Of a DNA stretch of 64,000 nt, positions 16,731 to 27,061 are shown in pieces. The position numbers and the translations under genes are program-made. This DNA is from Roseiarcus sp963726105 (lineage in GTDB: Bacteria; Pseudomonadota; Alphaproteobacteria; Rhizobiales; Beijerinckiaceae), in contig CAVSBJ010000006.1 in assembly GCA_963726105.1 (NCBI GenBank), positions 124,001 through 188,000 on the forward strand, given 5' to 3'. Position 1 is the stretch's first letter; the number at the start of each line of letters is the position of its first letter. The notes beneath the pieces are model-generated. The model was not told the DNA's origin and made no database searches. It saw nothing but the letters and a program-made list of their open reading frames with translations.

Positions 16731-18425
16731 ATGGCGCTGCTCACGCAATCCTACGTCCACGGCGTCTCTTCGACGCCGCTGATCGGCGAAACGATCGGCC
16801 AGCTCTTGCGGCGCATCACCGCCGAAGGGCCGGAGCGCCCCGCGCTCGTCACTCGCCACCAAAACGTGCGCTGGACCTACGCCGACCTCCTGCGCCGGTC
16901 CGAGGACCTGGCCGTGGGCCTGCGCAAGCTCGGCCTCGAAAAGGGCGACCGGGTCGGCATCTGGTCGGCCAATGTCAGCGAATGGGTTCTGGCGCAGTTC
17001 GGCACTGCGCTTGCGGGGATCATTCTGGTCAACATCAATCCGGCCTACCGAAGTCACGAATTTGATTACGCGATCAAGAAATCCAGTTGCCGGGCCCTGA
17101 TCCTGAGCCCGGGCCACAAGAACAACGACTATTTCGCCTCGCTCCGGACCTGCGCCCCCGAGATCGACGCCGCCGAGCCGGGCAAACTGCAGTCCAAGGG
17201 CTTGCCAAAACTCGAGTTTGTCATCCGCTTAGGCACGGACAGGTCGCCGGGCATGCTCAACTTCGACGACGTCGCCAAACCCGCAACGGCAGGCGAGCGG
17301 GCCGAGCTTATGGCCTTCGAGGCGACGCTTCAGTTCGACGACCCAATCAACATCCAGTTCACGTCGGGGACGACCGGCGCGCCCAAGGGGGCGACGCTCA
17401 CCCATCACAACATCCTCAACAACGGCTATTTCATCGGCGAGGCCATGCGCCTCACGCCAGACGATCGGTTGTGCATTCCGGTGCCGTACTACCATTGCTT
17501 CGGCATGGTGCTGGGCAATCTCGCCTGCGTCACCCACGGCTCCTGCATGGTGAGTCCGTCGGAGGGATTCGATCCCATCGCCACCCTGGAGGCGGTGCAA
17601 GCTGAACGATGCACCGGCCTGCACGGGGTGCCGACCATGTTCATCGCCATGCTCGAACATGCCGAGTTCGCGCGCTTCGACCTCAAAAGCCTGCGCACCG
17701 GCATCATGGCCGGATCGCCCTGTCCGGTCGAAGTGATGCGAAAAGTGGTCAACGCGATGCACATGAGCGAAGTGACCATCGCCTATGGCATGACGGAAAC
17801 GAGCCCCGTCAGCTTTCAGAGCGCCTATAACGATCCGCTCGAGCGGCGCGTCTCCACGGTCGGACGCATCCTGCCCCATCTCGAAGTCAAGATTGTCGAC
17901 GCCGAGGGTCGAATTGTCCCGCCGGGGGCGGCCGGCGAGTTGCTCACCCGTGGCTACAGCGTCATGCGCGGCTATTGGGATGATCCCGCGGCGACAGCAG
18001 CTTCAATCGACGGCGCCAGATTCATGCATACCGGCGATCTGGCGACCATCGACGAGGAAGGTTACTGCAATATTGTTGGCCGGCTGAAGGACATGGTTAT
18101 TCGCGGCGGCGAGAACGTCTATCCTCGCGAAATCGAGGAATTCCTCTTCACCCACCCGGCGGTCGCCGAGGTCCAGGCGTTTGGCGTTCCGGACCGTCGC
18201 TATGGCGAGGAGCTGTGTGTCTGGGTCCGCCGCCGCGAAGGTTCGGCCTTGAACGAGGCGGAAATTATCGCGTTCTGCCGGGACCGAATCGCCCATTTCA
18301 AGGTTCCTCGCTATGTGCGCTTCGTCAATTCGTTCCCGATGACGGTCACCGGAAAGGCGCAGAAGTACTTGATGCGCAAGGCGATGATGGAGGAGCTTGC
18401 GCTCGCCGAAGAGAAGACGGCATGA
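16731..18425 (+). CDS. AMP-binding fatty acyl-CoA synthetase
   Basis: Acyl-adenylate/thioester-forming ligase of 564 residues. P-loop-like A3 motif FTSGTTGAPKGATLTHHN, A5 motif YGMTETSPVSF, A7 MHTGDLATIDEEGY, A8 GRLKDMVIRGGENVYPREIE and the C-terminal catalytic lysine in TVTGKAQKYLMR. Overall similarity is to medium/long-chain acyl-CoA synthetases of the FadD type; chain length cannot be told. The ATG at 16731 has a GGAGGA at good spacing, which sets the start over a longer frame from 16665. It appears to be monocistronic. Confidence 0.9.
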   Translation: MALLTQSYVHGVSSTPLIGETIGQLLRRITAEGPERPALVTRHQNVRWTYADLLRRSEDLAVGLRKLGLEKGDRVGIWSANVSEWVLAQFGTALAGIILVNINPAYRSHEFDYAIKKSSCRALILSPGHKNNDYFASLRTCAPEIDAAEPGKLQSKGLPKLEFVIRLGTDRSPGMLNFDDVAKPATAGERAELMAFEATLQFDDPINIQFTSGTTGAPKGATLTHHNILNNGYFIGEAMRLTPDDRLCIPVPYYHCFGMVLGNLACVTHGSCMVSPSEGFDPIATLEAVQAERCTGLHGVPTMFIAMLEHAEFARFDLKSLRTGIMAGSPCPVEVMRKVVNAMHMSEVTIAYGMTETSPVSFQSAYNDPLERRVSTVGRILPHLEVKIVDAEGRIVPPGAAGELLTRGYSVMRGYWDDPAATAASIDGARFMHTGDLATIDEEGYCNIVGRLKDMVIRGGENVYPREIEEFLFTHPAVAEVQAFGVPDRRYGEELCVWVRRREGSALNEAEIIAFCRDRIAHFKVPRYVRFVNSFPMTVTGKAQKYLMRKAMMEELALAEEKTA

Positions 18426-18669
18426 AGCTTTCGAGTATTGACATGCGAGTGATATCAGCAGGCTTTAACCTTTGCCGAACCATCAGGGCGCCGGGGAGAG
18501 CCGCCGGGCGACCCGTCCACACGCCGCTAAAAAGCAACAATTTCGGCCTTCACTGGATGTTGAGACAATTTGAGTTCTCTTGGCAATTCGGCCGGGCGCG
18601 CTTAAATGGCAGAAACGGGGTCGGAAAGGTCCGAGAAATCTCAGACGACCGCTTCGTGACGGAAAGATT

Positions 18670-20598
<1,929 letters not shown>

Positions 20599-20625
20599 CG
20601 ACACTTGTCCACGTTGCGAGACTGA

Positions 20626-20657
20626 GGCCGCGCCACCAGCGCGGCCTTGTCTTATTT
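20626..20657 (+). terminator. Rho-independent terminator after ftsH
   Basis: A perfect 8-bp stem GGCCGCGC/GCGCGGCC with a 5-base loop is followed by TTGTCTTATTT. It lies 27 bases after the ftsH stop. Confidence 0.75.
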
Positions 20658-20686
20658 CCGGGCAGCATGGCGTGGCCGGCTTGGCC

Positions 20687-21520
20687 ATGATCGACGGCGG
20701 CACCAGGCTCATCGCGCATATCGGCTATCCGACGGCGACGTTTCGAGCGCCGTTGATCTACAATCCCTGGTTCGCGCGGCGCGGGATTAACGCGGCGGTC
20801 GTGCCGCTCGGCGTGAGAAGCGAGAACTTCCGCGAAGCTTTTCCCCAGATCTGCCGTTTCAGCAATTTTCACGGCGCTCTGATCACCATGCCGCACAAGG
20901 TCGCCGTCGTTGATTGGCTCGACGAGACGTCCGCCGCGGTGCGCGTGGCCGGCGCCTGCAACGCCGTGCGCCGAAGCGGCGACGGCAGGCTCATCGGCGA
21001 CCTGTTCGATGGCGAAGGCTTTGTTCGCGCCGCCGCGCGCATCGGCCGCAACGTCCTTGGCCAACGCGTGCTCATCCTCGGCGCCGGGGGCGTCGGATCG
21101 GCGATCGCCGCATCCGGCGCAAAAGCCGGGGCGCGCGAGATCGCGCTCACCGATATGCGCGCGGTGGCCGCCGAGCGGCTCGCCGAGCGGCTGCGGCGGA
21201 ACTTCCCGAACCTCGAGCTTTCGCTCGGATCGAACGATCCATCGGGCTTCGACATCGCGGTCAATGCGACGCCGCTTGGGACCGATCCGGGCGATCCGCT
21301 GCCCATGGACCCCTCGCGCCTCTCGCCGTCCGCCCTGGTCGGCGAGGTGGTGCTCAAGCCCGCGATCACCCCTTTTCTCGCCGCCGCCAAGGCGCGGGGG
21401 CTGGCGTGCGTGACTGGCCTTGATATGCTGTTCGAGCAGATTCCCGCCTATCTGGAATTCTTCGGCTTTCCGACGGCGACCGCCGCCGAGCTGAGAGAGA
21501 CGGCCGAACTAAAAAACTAG
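20687..21520 (+). CDS. Shikimate dehydrogenase family protein, non-canonical
   Basis: About 277 residues with the AroE/YdiB fold. The substrate-domain motif ITMPHKVAVVDWLDE keeps the catalytic Lys, and VLILGAGGVGSAIA is the NAD(P) site. The usual NTDGxGF is replaced by GDLFDGEGF, and the N-terminal SHSP-type substrate loop reads ATFRAPLIYN, so residues that normally bind shikimate differ. It is therefore probably not the housekeeping AroE but a dehydrogenase acting on a related ring acid. The MHS transporter 37 bases downstream fits uptake and use of such a compound. ATG at 20687 is preferred; a GTG at 20672 is also in frame. Confidence 0.8.
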   Translation: MIDGGTRLIAHIGYPTATFRAPLIYNPWFARRGINAAVVPLGVRSENFREAFPQICRFSNFHGALITMPHKVAVVDWLDETSAAVRVAGACNAVRRSGDGRLIGDLFDGEGFVRAAARIGRNVLGQRVLILGAGGVGSAIAASGAKAGAREIALTDMRAVAAERLAERLRRNFPNLELSLGSNDPSGFDIAVNATPLGTDPGDPLPMDPSRLSPSALVGEVVLKPAITPFLAAAKARGLACVTGLDMLFEQIPAYLEFFGFPTATAAELRETAELKN

Positions 21521-21557
21521 CGTGCGAAGAGCTCACGCGAACGGGGAGGAGACGACG

Positions 21558-22949
21558 ATGTCATCAGCCATGACGCACGAGCCCGCCGGCCCGCGTCAGA
21601 CCAGAGTGGCCGCTGCGAGCGGATGGATCGGATCCGCGCTCGAATATTATGATTTCTTCATCTATGCGACGGCGGCCTCGCTCGTCTTCCCGCAGACGTT
21701 CTTTCCGTCGAGCAATCCGACCATTGCGATCGTCGCTTCGCTCGCGACTTACGGTGTTGGCTACGTGGCGAGGCCGGTCGGCGCCTTCGTCCTCGGGCAT
21801 TATGGCGACGTTCACGGCCGCAGAAACGTGCTCCTCGTCTGCCTGTTTCTCATGGGGCTGTCCACCATGGCCGTGGGTCTCGTGCCGACCTATGCGCAGG
21901 CTGGCGTCTGGGCGCCCATTCTGCTCGTGGTGTTGCGCCTGATTCAAGGGTTCGCGGTCGCCGGCGAAATCTCCGGCGCGAGCTCCATGATCCTCGAGCA
22001 CGCGCCCTTCGGGCGGCGCGGCTATTTCGCCAGCTTCACTTTGCAGGGCGTGCAGGCGGGCCAGATTCTGGCCGCCGCCGTTTTCCTGCCCCTGAGTTAC
22101 GCGCTGTCGAAGGAGGCGTTCCTGTCGTGGGGCTGGCGCATTCCGTTCCTGCTCAGCGTACTCGTTCTTGTCGTCGGAATCATCATCCGCCGCGAGGTCG
22201 AGGAGACGCCTGCCTTCCGGGAGGAGCAGGCCAAGCACACGACGCCGACCGCGCCGGTGCGAGAGGTGCTCACTCACCATGCGTCCGATCTCATTCGCGT
22301 CATGTGCATGGCGCTCATGAACGTGATCCCCGTGGTCGCGACCATTTTCGGCGCCGCTTACGCGGTGCAGCCGGGATACGGCGTTCAAATGGACAAGAGC
22401 GTCTATTTATGGATTCCGGTCGTCGGCAACATCGTCGCCGTCATCGTGATCCCGTTCGTTGGCGCGCTGTCGGACCGGATCGGGCGCCGGCCGCCGATCA
22501 TCGTTGGCGCGTTGGGCGCGGGACTGCTCGCGTTCGCCTATCTCCACGCGATCAGCATCAGAAACGTCCCGCTCGCCTTCCTTCTGTCAATCCTGATGTG
22601 GGGCGTCGTCTATCAAGGCTATAACGCGGTCTTTCCGAGTTTCTATCCCGAACTGTTCCCAACGCGCGCGCGGGTCTCCGGCATGGCGATCGCGCAGAAC
22701 ATCGGCACCATGCTGACTGCATTTTTGCCGGCGCTCTTCGCGGCCGTCGCGCCGCCGGGTTCGACCAATGTCCCGCTGGCGGTCGGGGCGATCGCCTTTG
22801 GCGTCACCGTTATTTCGGCCCTCGCCGCCTGGAGCGCGCGCGAGACCTATCGCGTGCACCTCAACGACCTCGGCGATCCGGAGGCGCCGGCGGTCGACAA
22901 GGCCGAATATGATCGGCTGCGGCAGGCAAGCGTGGCGGCGGCGACGTAA
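21558..22949 (+). CDS. MFS transporter, metabolite:H+ symporter (MHS) family
   Basis: 463-residue, 12-helix symporter. MHS signatures: SALEYYDFFIYATAASLVFP at the first helix, RPVGAFVLGHYGDVHGRRNVL (loop 2-3 motif), RLIQGFAVAGEISGASSMILEHAP, and GALSDRIGRRPPI in the second half. Family members carry shikimate, citrate, proline/betaine or ketoglutarate; pairing with the AroE-like gene suggests a cyclic polyol acid, by inference. A GGGAGGA lies before the ATG at 21558. The last ~89 bases overlap the convergent methyltransferase gene. Confidence 0.88.
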   Translation: MSSAMTHEPAGPRQTRVAAASGWIGSALEYYDFFIYATAASLVFPQTFFPSSNPTIAIVASLATYGVGYVARPVGAFVLGHYGDVHGRRNVLLVCLFLMGLSTMAVGLVPTYAQAGVWAPILLVVLRLIQGFAVAGEISGASSMILEHAPFGRRGYFASFTLQGVQAGQILAAAVFLPLSYALSKEAFLSWGWRIPFLLSVLVLVVGIIIRREVEETPAFREEQAKHTTPTAPVREVLTHHASDLIRVMCMALMNVIPVVATIFGAAYAVQPGYGVQMDKSVYLWIPVVGNIVAVIVIPFVGALSDRIGRRPPIIVGALGAGLLAFAYLHAISIRNVPLAFLLSILMWGVVYQGYNAVFPSFYPELFPTRARVSGMAIAQNIGTMLTAFLPALFAAVAPPGSTNVPLAVGAIAFGVTVISALAAWSARETYRVHLNDLGDPEAPAVDKAEYDRLRQASVAAAT

Positions 22950-23814
22950 AGCGGGAAGACGGCGGCGCTGTCCTCGTCGCCATCCTGACGACATGCCCGC
23001 CGGGGCCGGGCCGGGGAGCGACGGCCAGGTCCGGAAGGTAGCGCGCAACCAGCGCCGCGCGATCGAGATCCTCGATGTCGGAGAACCCCAGCCCGCCCGC
23101 GCGCGCGTGCAGTTCAGGCGTATCGAGGTAGCAACGAAATGGCTCCCCGCTGGCCGCGACCCGTTCGGCCATTTCCCGATGGAAGTCGCGCGCCGTCCCT
23201 TCCTCGACCGCCTCTGGCGGGTTGGCGTAGTCGAACACGACTTCCGTCCCGCCGGGGCAGCTGGCAAGCTCGCCGAGCGTCGCAAACACCGCCGCCTCCG
23301 TCAGATAGGGCGTGACGCCGAGCCAGAGGACGAAGACGCCCCCGTTCGGATCGAGGCCGGCCGCCTGGAGCGCGGCGGTCATGCTGCCGCTTTCGAAATC
23401 GTGAGCAACATACGAGACATGCTGAGGCTCGGGGATTTGCGCCTCAGCGAGCCGGCGTCGCTTTTCGGCTTGCGTCGCCGGATGATCGAGCTCGAAGACG
23501 CGCAGGTCCTGGGTCGGCTCGAGCCGATAGGCGAAGGTGTCGAGACCGGCCCCCAGAACCAGGATCTGCCGCACGCCCCTGTCGATCGCGCCTAGCGCCG
23601 AATCCTCCGCGAACCGGCTGCGCATGGCGATGAACAGGCGCAAGCCTCGCCGCTCCGGCCGTTCCTTGGCGAGCGCGATGGCGCTGTCGGCGTCCTGGCC
23701 TAGAATCGGGAGCGCGAGCGGGTCGGCGAAGACGAACCCCCGCTCAAGGACCTGATGCGCCGCCCGGTGTCCCGCCGCGCCGATCGCGGTCACGCTCGCC
23801 CGTCCCTGTTGCAT
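22861..23814 (-). CDS. Class I SAM-dependent methyltransferase, LCM/TIGR00027-like
   Basis: 316 residues with the leucine carboxyl methyltransferase-like pattern of bacterial secondary-metabolite enzymes: FIAMRSRFAEDSAL, QILVLGAGLDTFAYRL (SAM-binding glycine loop), VFELDHPATQAEKRRRL and FVLWLGVTPYLTEAAVFATL. The substrate is unknown. The C-terminal ~40 residues are Pro/Ser/Arg-rich, non-conserved in look, and coded over the tail of the convergent MHS transporter gene, so the ancestral stop may have been lost. Start chosen at the ATG at 23814 (MQQGRASVTA). Confidence 0.82.
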   Translation of the reverse strand: MQQGRASVTAIGAAGHRAAHQVLERGFVFADPLALPILGQDADSAIALAKERPERRGLRLFIAMRSRFAEDSALGAIDRGVRQILVLGAGLDTFAYRLEPTQDLRVFELDHPATQAEKRRRLAEAQIPEPQHVSYVAHDFESGSMTAALQAAGLDPNGGVFVLWLGVTPYLTEAAVFATLGELASCPGGTEVVFDYANPPEAVEEGTARDFHREMAERVAASGEPFRCYLDTPELHARAGGLGFSDIEDLDRAALVARYLPDLAVAPRPGPGGHVVRMATRTAPPSSRFTSPPPRLPAAADHIRPCRPPAPPDRRGR

Positions 23815-24003
23815 GGGCAGAGGGTAGGGGCGCAAAGAGGGCCTGTCGAGCGCACGAAGCTTGACGCCGAAAACTCGCTCCCCTATAGACCCGTCATCTT
23901 TGAGCCAGGCCGAGCGGCAGGCGGGGCGCTTCTTGATTGGAGCGGCCCGCTTTAATATTTGCCGCGCCGGGCTGAAGCATTCGTTTGAAGGATCTTAAGT
24001 TCG

Positions 24004-24312
24004 ATGTCACGCCGCTGCGAGCTGACGGGCATAGCCGTTCAATCCGGCAACAAGGTCAGCCATTCCAACCGCAAGACGCGCACGCGCTTCTTGCCCAACC
24101 TCGTCCAGGTCACGCTCACCTCGGATCTGCTCGAGCGCTCGGTGCGCTTGCGCGTCACTGCGGCGGCGTTGCGTTCGGTCGAGCATCGCGGCGGCCTCGA
24201 CGATTTCCTCGTCAAGGCCCACGAATCCGAGCTTTCCCAGGACGCGGTCAAGCTCAAACGTGAAATCACCAAGAAGCGCGCCGAAGCCAAGGCGGAGCCC
24301 GCAGCCGCCTAA
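24004..24312 (+). CDS. rpmB: 50S ribosomal protein L28
   Basis: 102-residue basic ribosomal protein beginning MSRRCELTG, with GNKVSHSNRKTRTRFLPNLV and LRVTAAALRSVEHRGGLDDFL, all L28-typical. The alphaproteobacterial form has the extended Lys/Ala-rich tail seen here (KKRAEAKAEPAAA). It is encoded alone; the eda gene converges on it 34 bases downstream. Confidence 0.97.
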   Translation: MSRRCELTGIAVQSGNKVSHSNRKTRTRFLPNLVQVTLTSDLLERSVRLRVTAAALRSVEHRGGLDDFLVKAHESELSQDAVKLKREITKKRAEAKAEPAAA

Positions 24313-24346
24313 AGCGGCGCAAGGCTTCATCCAGTTCCCGTACATC

Positions 24347-25000
24347 CTAGGCGGCCGCTCGTTTGAGCCCCGCCGCGTCGCGCGACAAGGCTTCGACCGC
24401 GAGATAGTCGCCCGCCGCGAGCGCCGCTTTCTGCAACATCCACGACCCGCCGACGCAGGGCACGTTCGGCAGCTTCAGGTATTCCGGCGCCTTCTCGAGA
24501 TCGATGCCGCCGGTCGGGCAGAAGCGGAGATCCGGCAGCGGCGCCGCGAGCGACGCGAGCAGCTTCGCGCCGCCGACCGCTTCGGCGGGAAAGAGCTTCA
24601 GCGCCCTGAAGCCAAGCTCCCGCAGGGCCATGGCTTCAGAGGCCGTCGCGCATCCCGGCAGGAACGGGACCGGCGATCGCGCCGCGGCCTTGGCGAGCGC
24701 CGCTGGAGCCCCCGGACTGACCAGAAACTTGGCCCCCGCCGCCACGGCCTGGTTGATCTGCTCGGCTGAAACGATCGTGCCTGCTCCCACGACCGCGTCG
24801 GGCACATGTTTGGCGATCGCTTTGATCGCCTCAAGCGCGGAGGGCGTGCGCAATGTCACTTCGATTGCGTAAAGGCCGCCCGCGATAAGCGCCCTGGCCT
24901 GGGCGAGGCCATCCTCGACGCTGGCGACCGTGAGCACCGGGATGACCGGCGCGAGCGCCATGATCGAGGCCGTCTCACGGTCATGAGGATAAAGCGGCAC
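24347..25000 (-). CDS. eda: 2-dehydro-3-deoxy-6-phosphogluconate aldolase
   Basis: Class I aldolase of the Entner-Doudoroff pathway, cleaving KDPG to pyruvate and glyceraldehyde-3-phosphate. VIPVLTVASVEDG, GGLYAIEVTLRTPSA (catalytic Glu), VGAGTIVSAEQ, and FRALKLFPAEAVGG with the Schiff-base Lys; the phosphate site is CPTGGIDLEKAPEYL. I chose the GTG at 25000 (217 residues) because GGAGAG lies six bases upstream and the length matches the family; an ATG at 25036 would add a non-conserved dozen residues. No edd is in the window. Confidence 0.9.
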   Translation of the reverse strand: MPLYPHDRETASIMALAPVIPVLTVASVEDGLAQARALIAGGLYAIEVTLRTPSALEAIKAIAKHVPDAVVGAGTIVSAEQINQAVAAGAKFLVSPGAPAALAKAAARSPVPFLPGCATASEAMALRELGFRALKLFPAEAVGGAKLLASLAAPLPDLRFCPTGGIDLEKAPEYLKLPNVPCVGGSWMLQKAALAAGDYLAVEALSRDAAGLKRAAA

Positions 25001-25123
25001 GGCGCTCTCCAGAGAGAAAACAATCGCCTTTAGCATGCCGCGGCGCGCGCGGCGACGCTACCCTTCGACCTCGAATCGAATAGGCTCGACTCCTCGCGGG
25101 TCCGCGGCTCCGAGGAGGCGCAA

Positions 25124-26899
25124 GTGAACGAGCCGGTCGACCTTTCGGTCTACAAGGAGACGCTGCTGTTCCTGGTGACGGCGGGCGTGGTCGCGCCGCT
25201 GTTCTTCCGGCTGCGCATCAGTCCGGTCCTCGGATACCTGCTCGCGGGCGTCGCGCTCGGACCTTACGGCCTCGGCGCGGTCGCCCGGAAAGCGCCCTGG
25301 CTCAGCGCGCTTGCGATCAATGTCGAGTCGATCGACCGTATCGCCGCCTTCGGCGTCGTCGGACTTATGTTCACGATGGGGCTCGAGCTGTCGCTCGCCC
25401 GCTTGAGGCGCATGCGCCACCTCGTGTTCGGGCTCGGGCTCGCGCAGGTCGTCGTAACGACGCTCGTTCTCGCCGCCGCCGCCTGGAGTCTTGGCCTTGG
25501 CCCCCCCTCGGCGCTTGCGGTCGGCGCGGCGCTGTCGATGTCGTCGACCGCCATCGTCATTCCGATGCTGGTCGAGAGCAAGCGGCTTCATTCCGGCGCC
25601 GGGCGAGCAAGCCTGTCGGTGCTCCTGTTCCAGGATATCGCGGTCGCGCCCCTCCTCGTCATGACAGGGGCGTTGTCGGCGGCGGGCGACCGCGGCCTCG
25701 CATGGCAACTCCTGACCACGCTCGTTCCGGCGGCGCTTGTCCTGACCGCCCTGGTCATTTTCGGCCGCCTGGCGTTGCGGCCATTTTTCCATTTCGTCGC
25801 GGAGACAAAGAGCCCCGAATTCTTCATGGCGGCGTGCCTCCTGGTGGTGCTTGGCGATGGCTTGGCGGCCGCGGCGAGCCATCTGTCGATGGCGCTCGGC
25901 GCCTTTGTCGCCGGGCTCCTGCTGGCGGAGACCGAATATCGGCGCGAGATCGAAGTGACGATCGAGCCGTTCCGGGGCCTCTTGCTCGGGCTTTACTTCG
26001 TCTCGGTCGGGGCCGCGATCAATCCGGCGTTCATCATTGCCCGGCCCGGCCTCATTCTTGGGCTCGCCGCGGCGCTGACGGCGGCGAAGGGCCTGATGCT
26101 GTTCGGGCTCGGGCGGGCCTTTCGGTTGCCATCGCGCGCGGCGGCGGAGACCTCGCTCCTGCTGGGTCCGGGCGGCGAATTCGGCTTCGTGATGATCGGC
26201 GCCGCGCTGGCTGGAGGCCTTATCGACCGATCGCTGGCGACGACGCTCATCAGCGCCGTTGCGATGTCCATGCTTGCGATTCCAGGGCTGGCGAAGGTCG
26301 GCGCGCGCGTTGGCTCGAGCCCGCGCGGCGGCGCCGGTGAGAGGGCCCCGGAGATCCCCCCGGAGAGCGAATCGTCCCGCGTCATCATCGTCGGCTACGG
26401 CCGCGTTGGCGCGCTGATCGGCGACATGCTCGACCGGCACGCGATCCCGTTCATCGCGGTGGACGCGAATGCGGGCGTGACGTCCCAGGCCCGTTCCGAC
26501 GGCAAGCCGGTCTACTACGGCGACGCCGCGCGGCCCGAATATCTGCGTCGCTGCGGGCTCGAAACGGCGCGCGCCGTGGTCGTCACGATGGACTCGACCG
26601 TTGCCAATGAAGCGGTGGTCGAGACGACGCGCCGCCTCAGGCCAGACATAACCCTGGTCGCCCGCGCCCGCGACGCCGACCACGCGCGCGCTCTTTATGG
26701 GCTTGGCGTGACCGATGCGGTGCCCGAGACAATCGAGGCGAGCCTGCAGCTTTCGGAGGCAGTGCTGGTCGATCTCGGCGTGCCGATGGGCCTCGTCATT
26801 GCCTCGATCCATGAGAAGCGCGACGAGTTCCGCAAGTTGCTCGCGGTCGCCGGCGCGCCCGAGCGGCCACGCTCGACGCGCGGGCCGCGGCGGGGATAG
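25124..26899 (+). CDS. Kef-type cation:proton antiporter with TrkA-N domain
   Basis: 591-residue membrane protein of the CPA2 family. The first ~380 residues form the Na+/H+ exchanger domain (VLGYLLAGVALGPYGLG, MGLELSLARLRRMRHLVFG, GAFVAGLLLAETEYRREIE). A cytoplasmic RCK/TrkA-N domain starts near residue 420 with the Rossmann motif VIIVGYGRVG and DAARPEYLRRCGLETARAVVV. Such proteins move K+ or Na+ against H+ under control of nucleotide or glutathione ligands. No KefF/KefG partner is adjacent. The start is a GTG at 25124. Confidence 0.9.
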   Translation: MNEPVDLSVYKETLLFLVTAGVVAPLFFRLRISPVLGYLLAGVALGPYGLGAVARKAPWLSALAINVESIDRIAAFGVVGLMFTMGLELSLARLRRMRHLVFGLGLAQVVVTTLVLAAAAWSLGLGPPSALAVGAALSMSSTAIVIPMLVESKRLHSGAGRASLSVLLFQDIAVAPLLVMTGALSAAGDRGLAWQLLTTLVPAALVLTALVIFGRLALRPFFHFVAETKSPEFFMAACLLVVLGDGLAAAASHLSMALGAFVAGLLLAETEYRREIEVTIEPFRGLLLGLYFVSVGAAINPAFIIARPGLILGLAAALTAAKGLMLFGLGRAFRLPSRAAAETSLLLGPGGEFGFVMIGAALAGGLIDRSLATTLISAVAMSMLAIPGLAKVGARVGSSPRGGAGERAPEIPPESESSRVIIVGYGRVGALIGDMLDRHAIPFIAVDANAGVTSQARSDGKPVYYGDAARPEYLRRCGLETARAVVVTMDSTVANEAVVETTRRLRPDITLVARARDADHARALYGLGVTDAVPETIEASLQLSEAVLVDLGVPMGLVIASIHEKRDEFRKLLAVAGAPERPRSTRGPRRG

Positions 26900-27061
26900 G
26901 GCGACCGGGCGAAGCGTCTGCTAAGCCGCCCTTCATCATGCCCGCGCGCGAGCTCTAGCCGCGCGGGCCGGTCTTGGTTAGAAGGACGCCTTCAATCCGA
27001 GAGCCTGTTTTGCCCGCCTCCGTTCGCCTTTTCATGATCACCTTCGCCGCCTGCGCTGGGC

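Noticed and set aside
25058..26812. 584-codon frame antisense to the Kef-type antiporter
   Set aside because: His/Arg/Asp-rich shadow with no domain; the plus strand is a clear antiporter.
26975..27005. Possible outer-membrane-protein C-terminus (ALGLKASF) on the minus strand
   Set aside because: An in-frame stop lies about a dozen codons upstream and nothing before it reads as coding; at best a tiny remnant.
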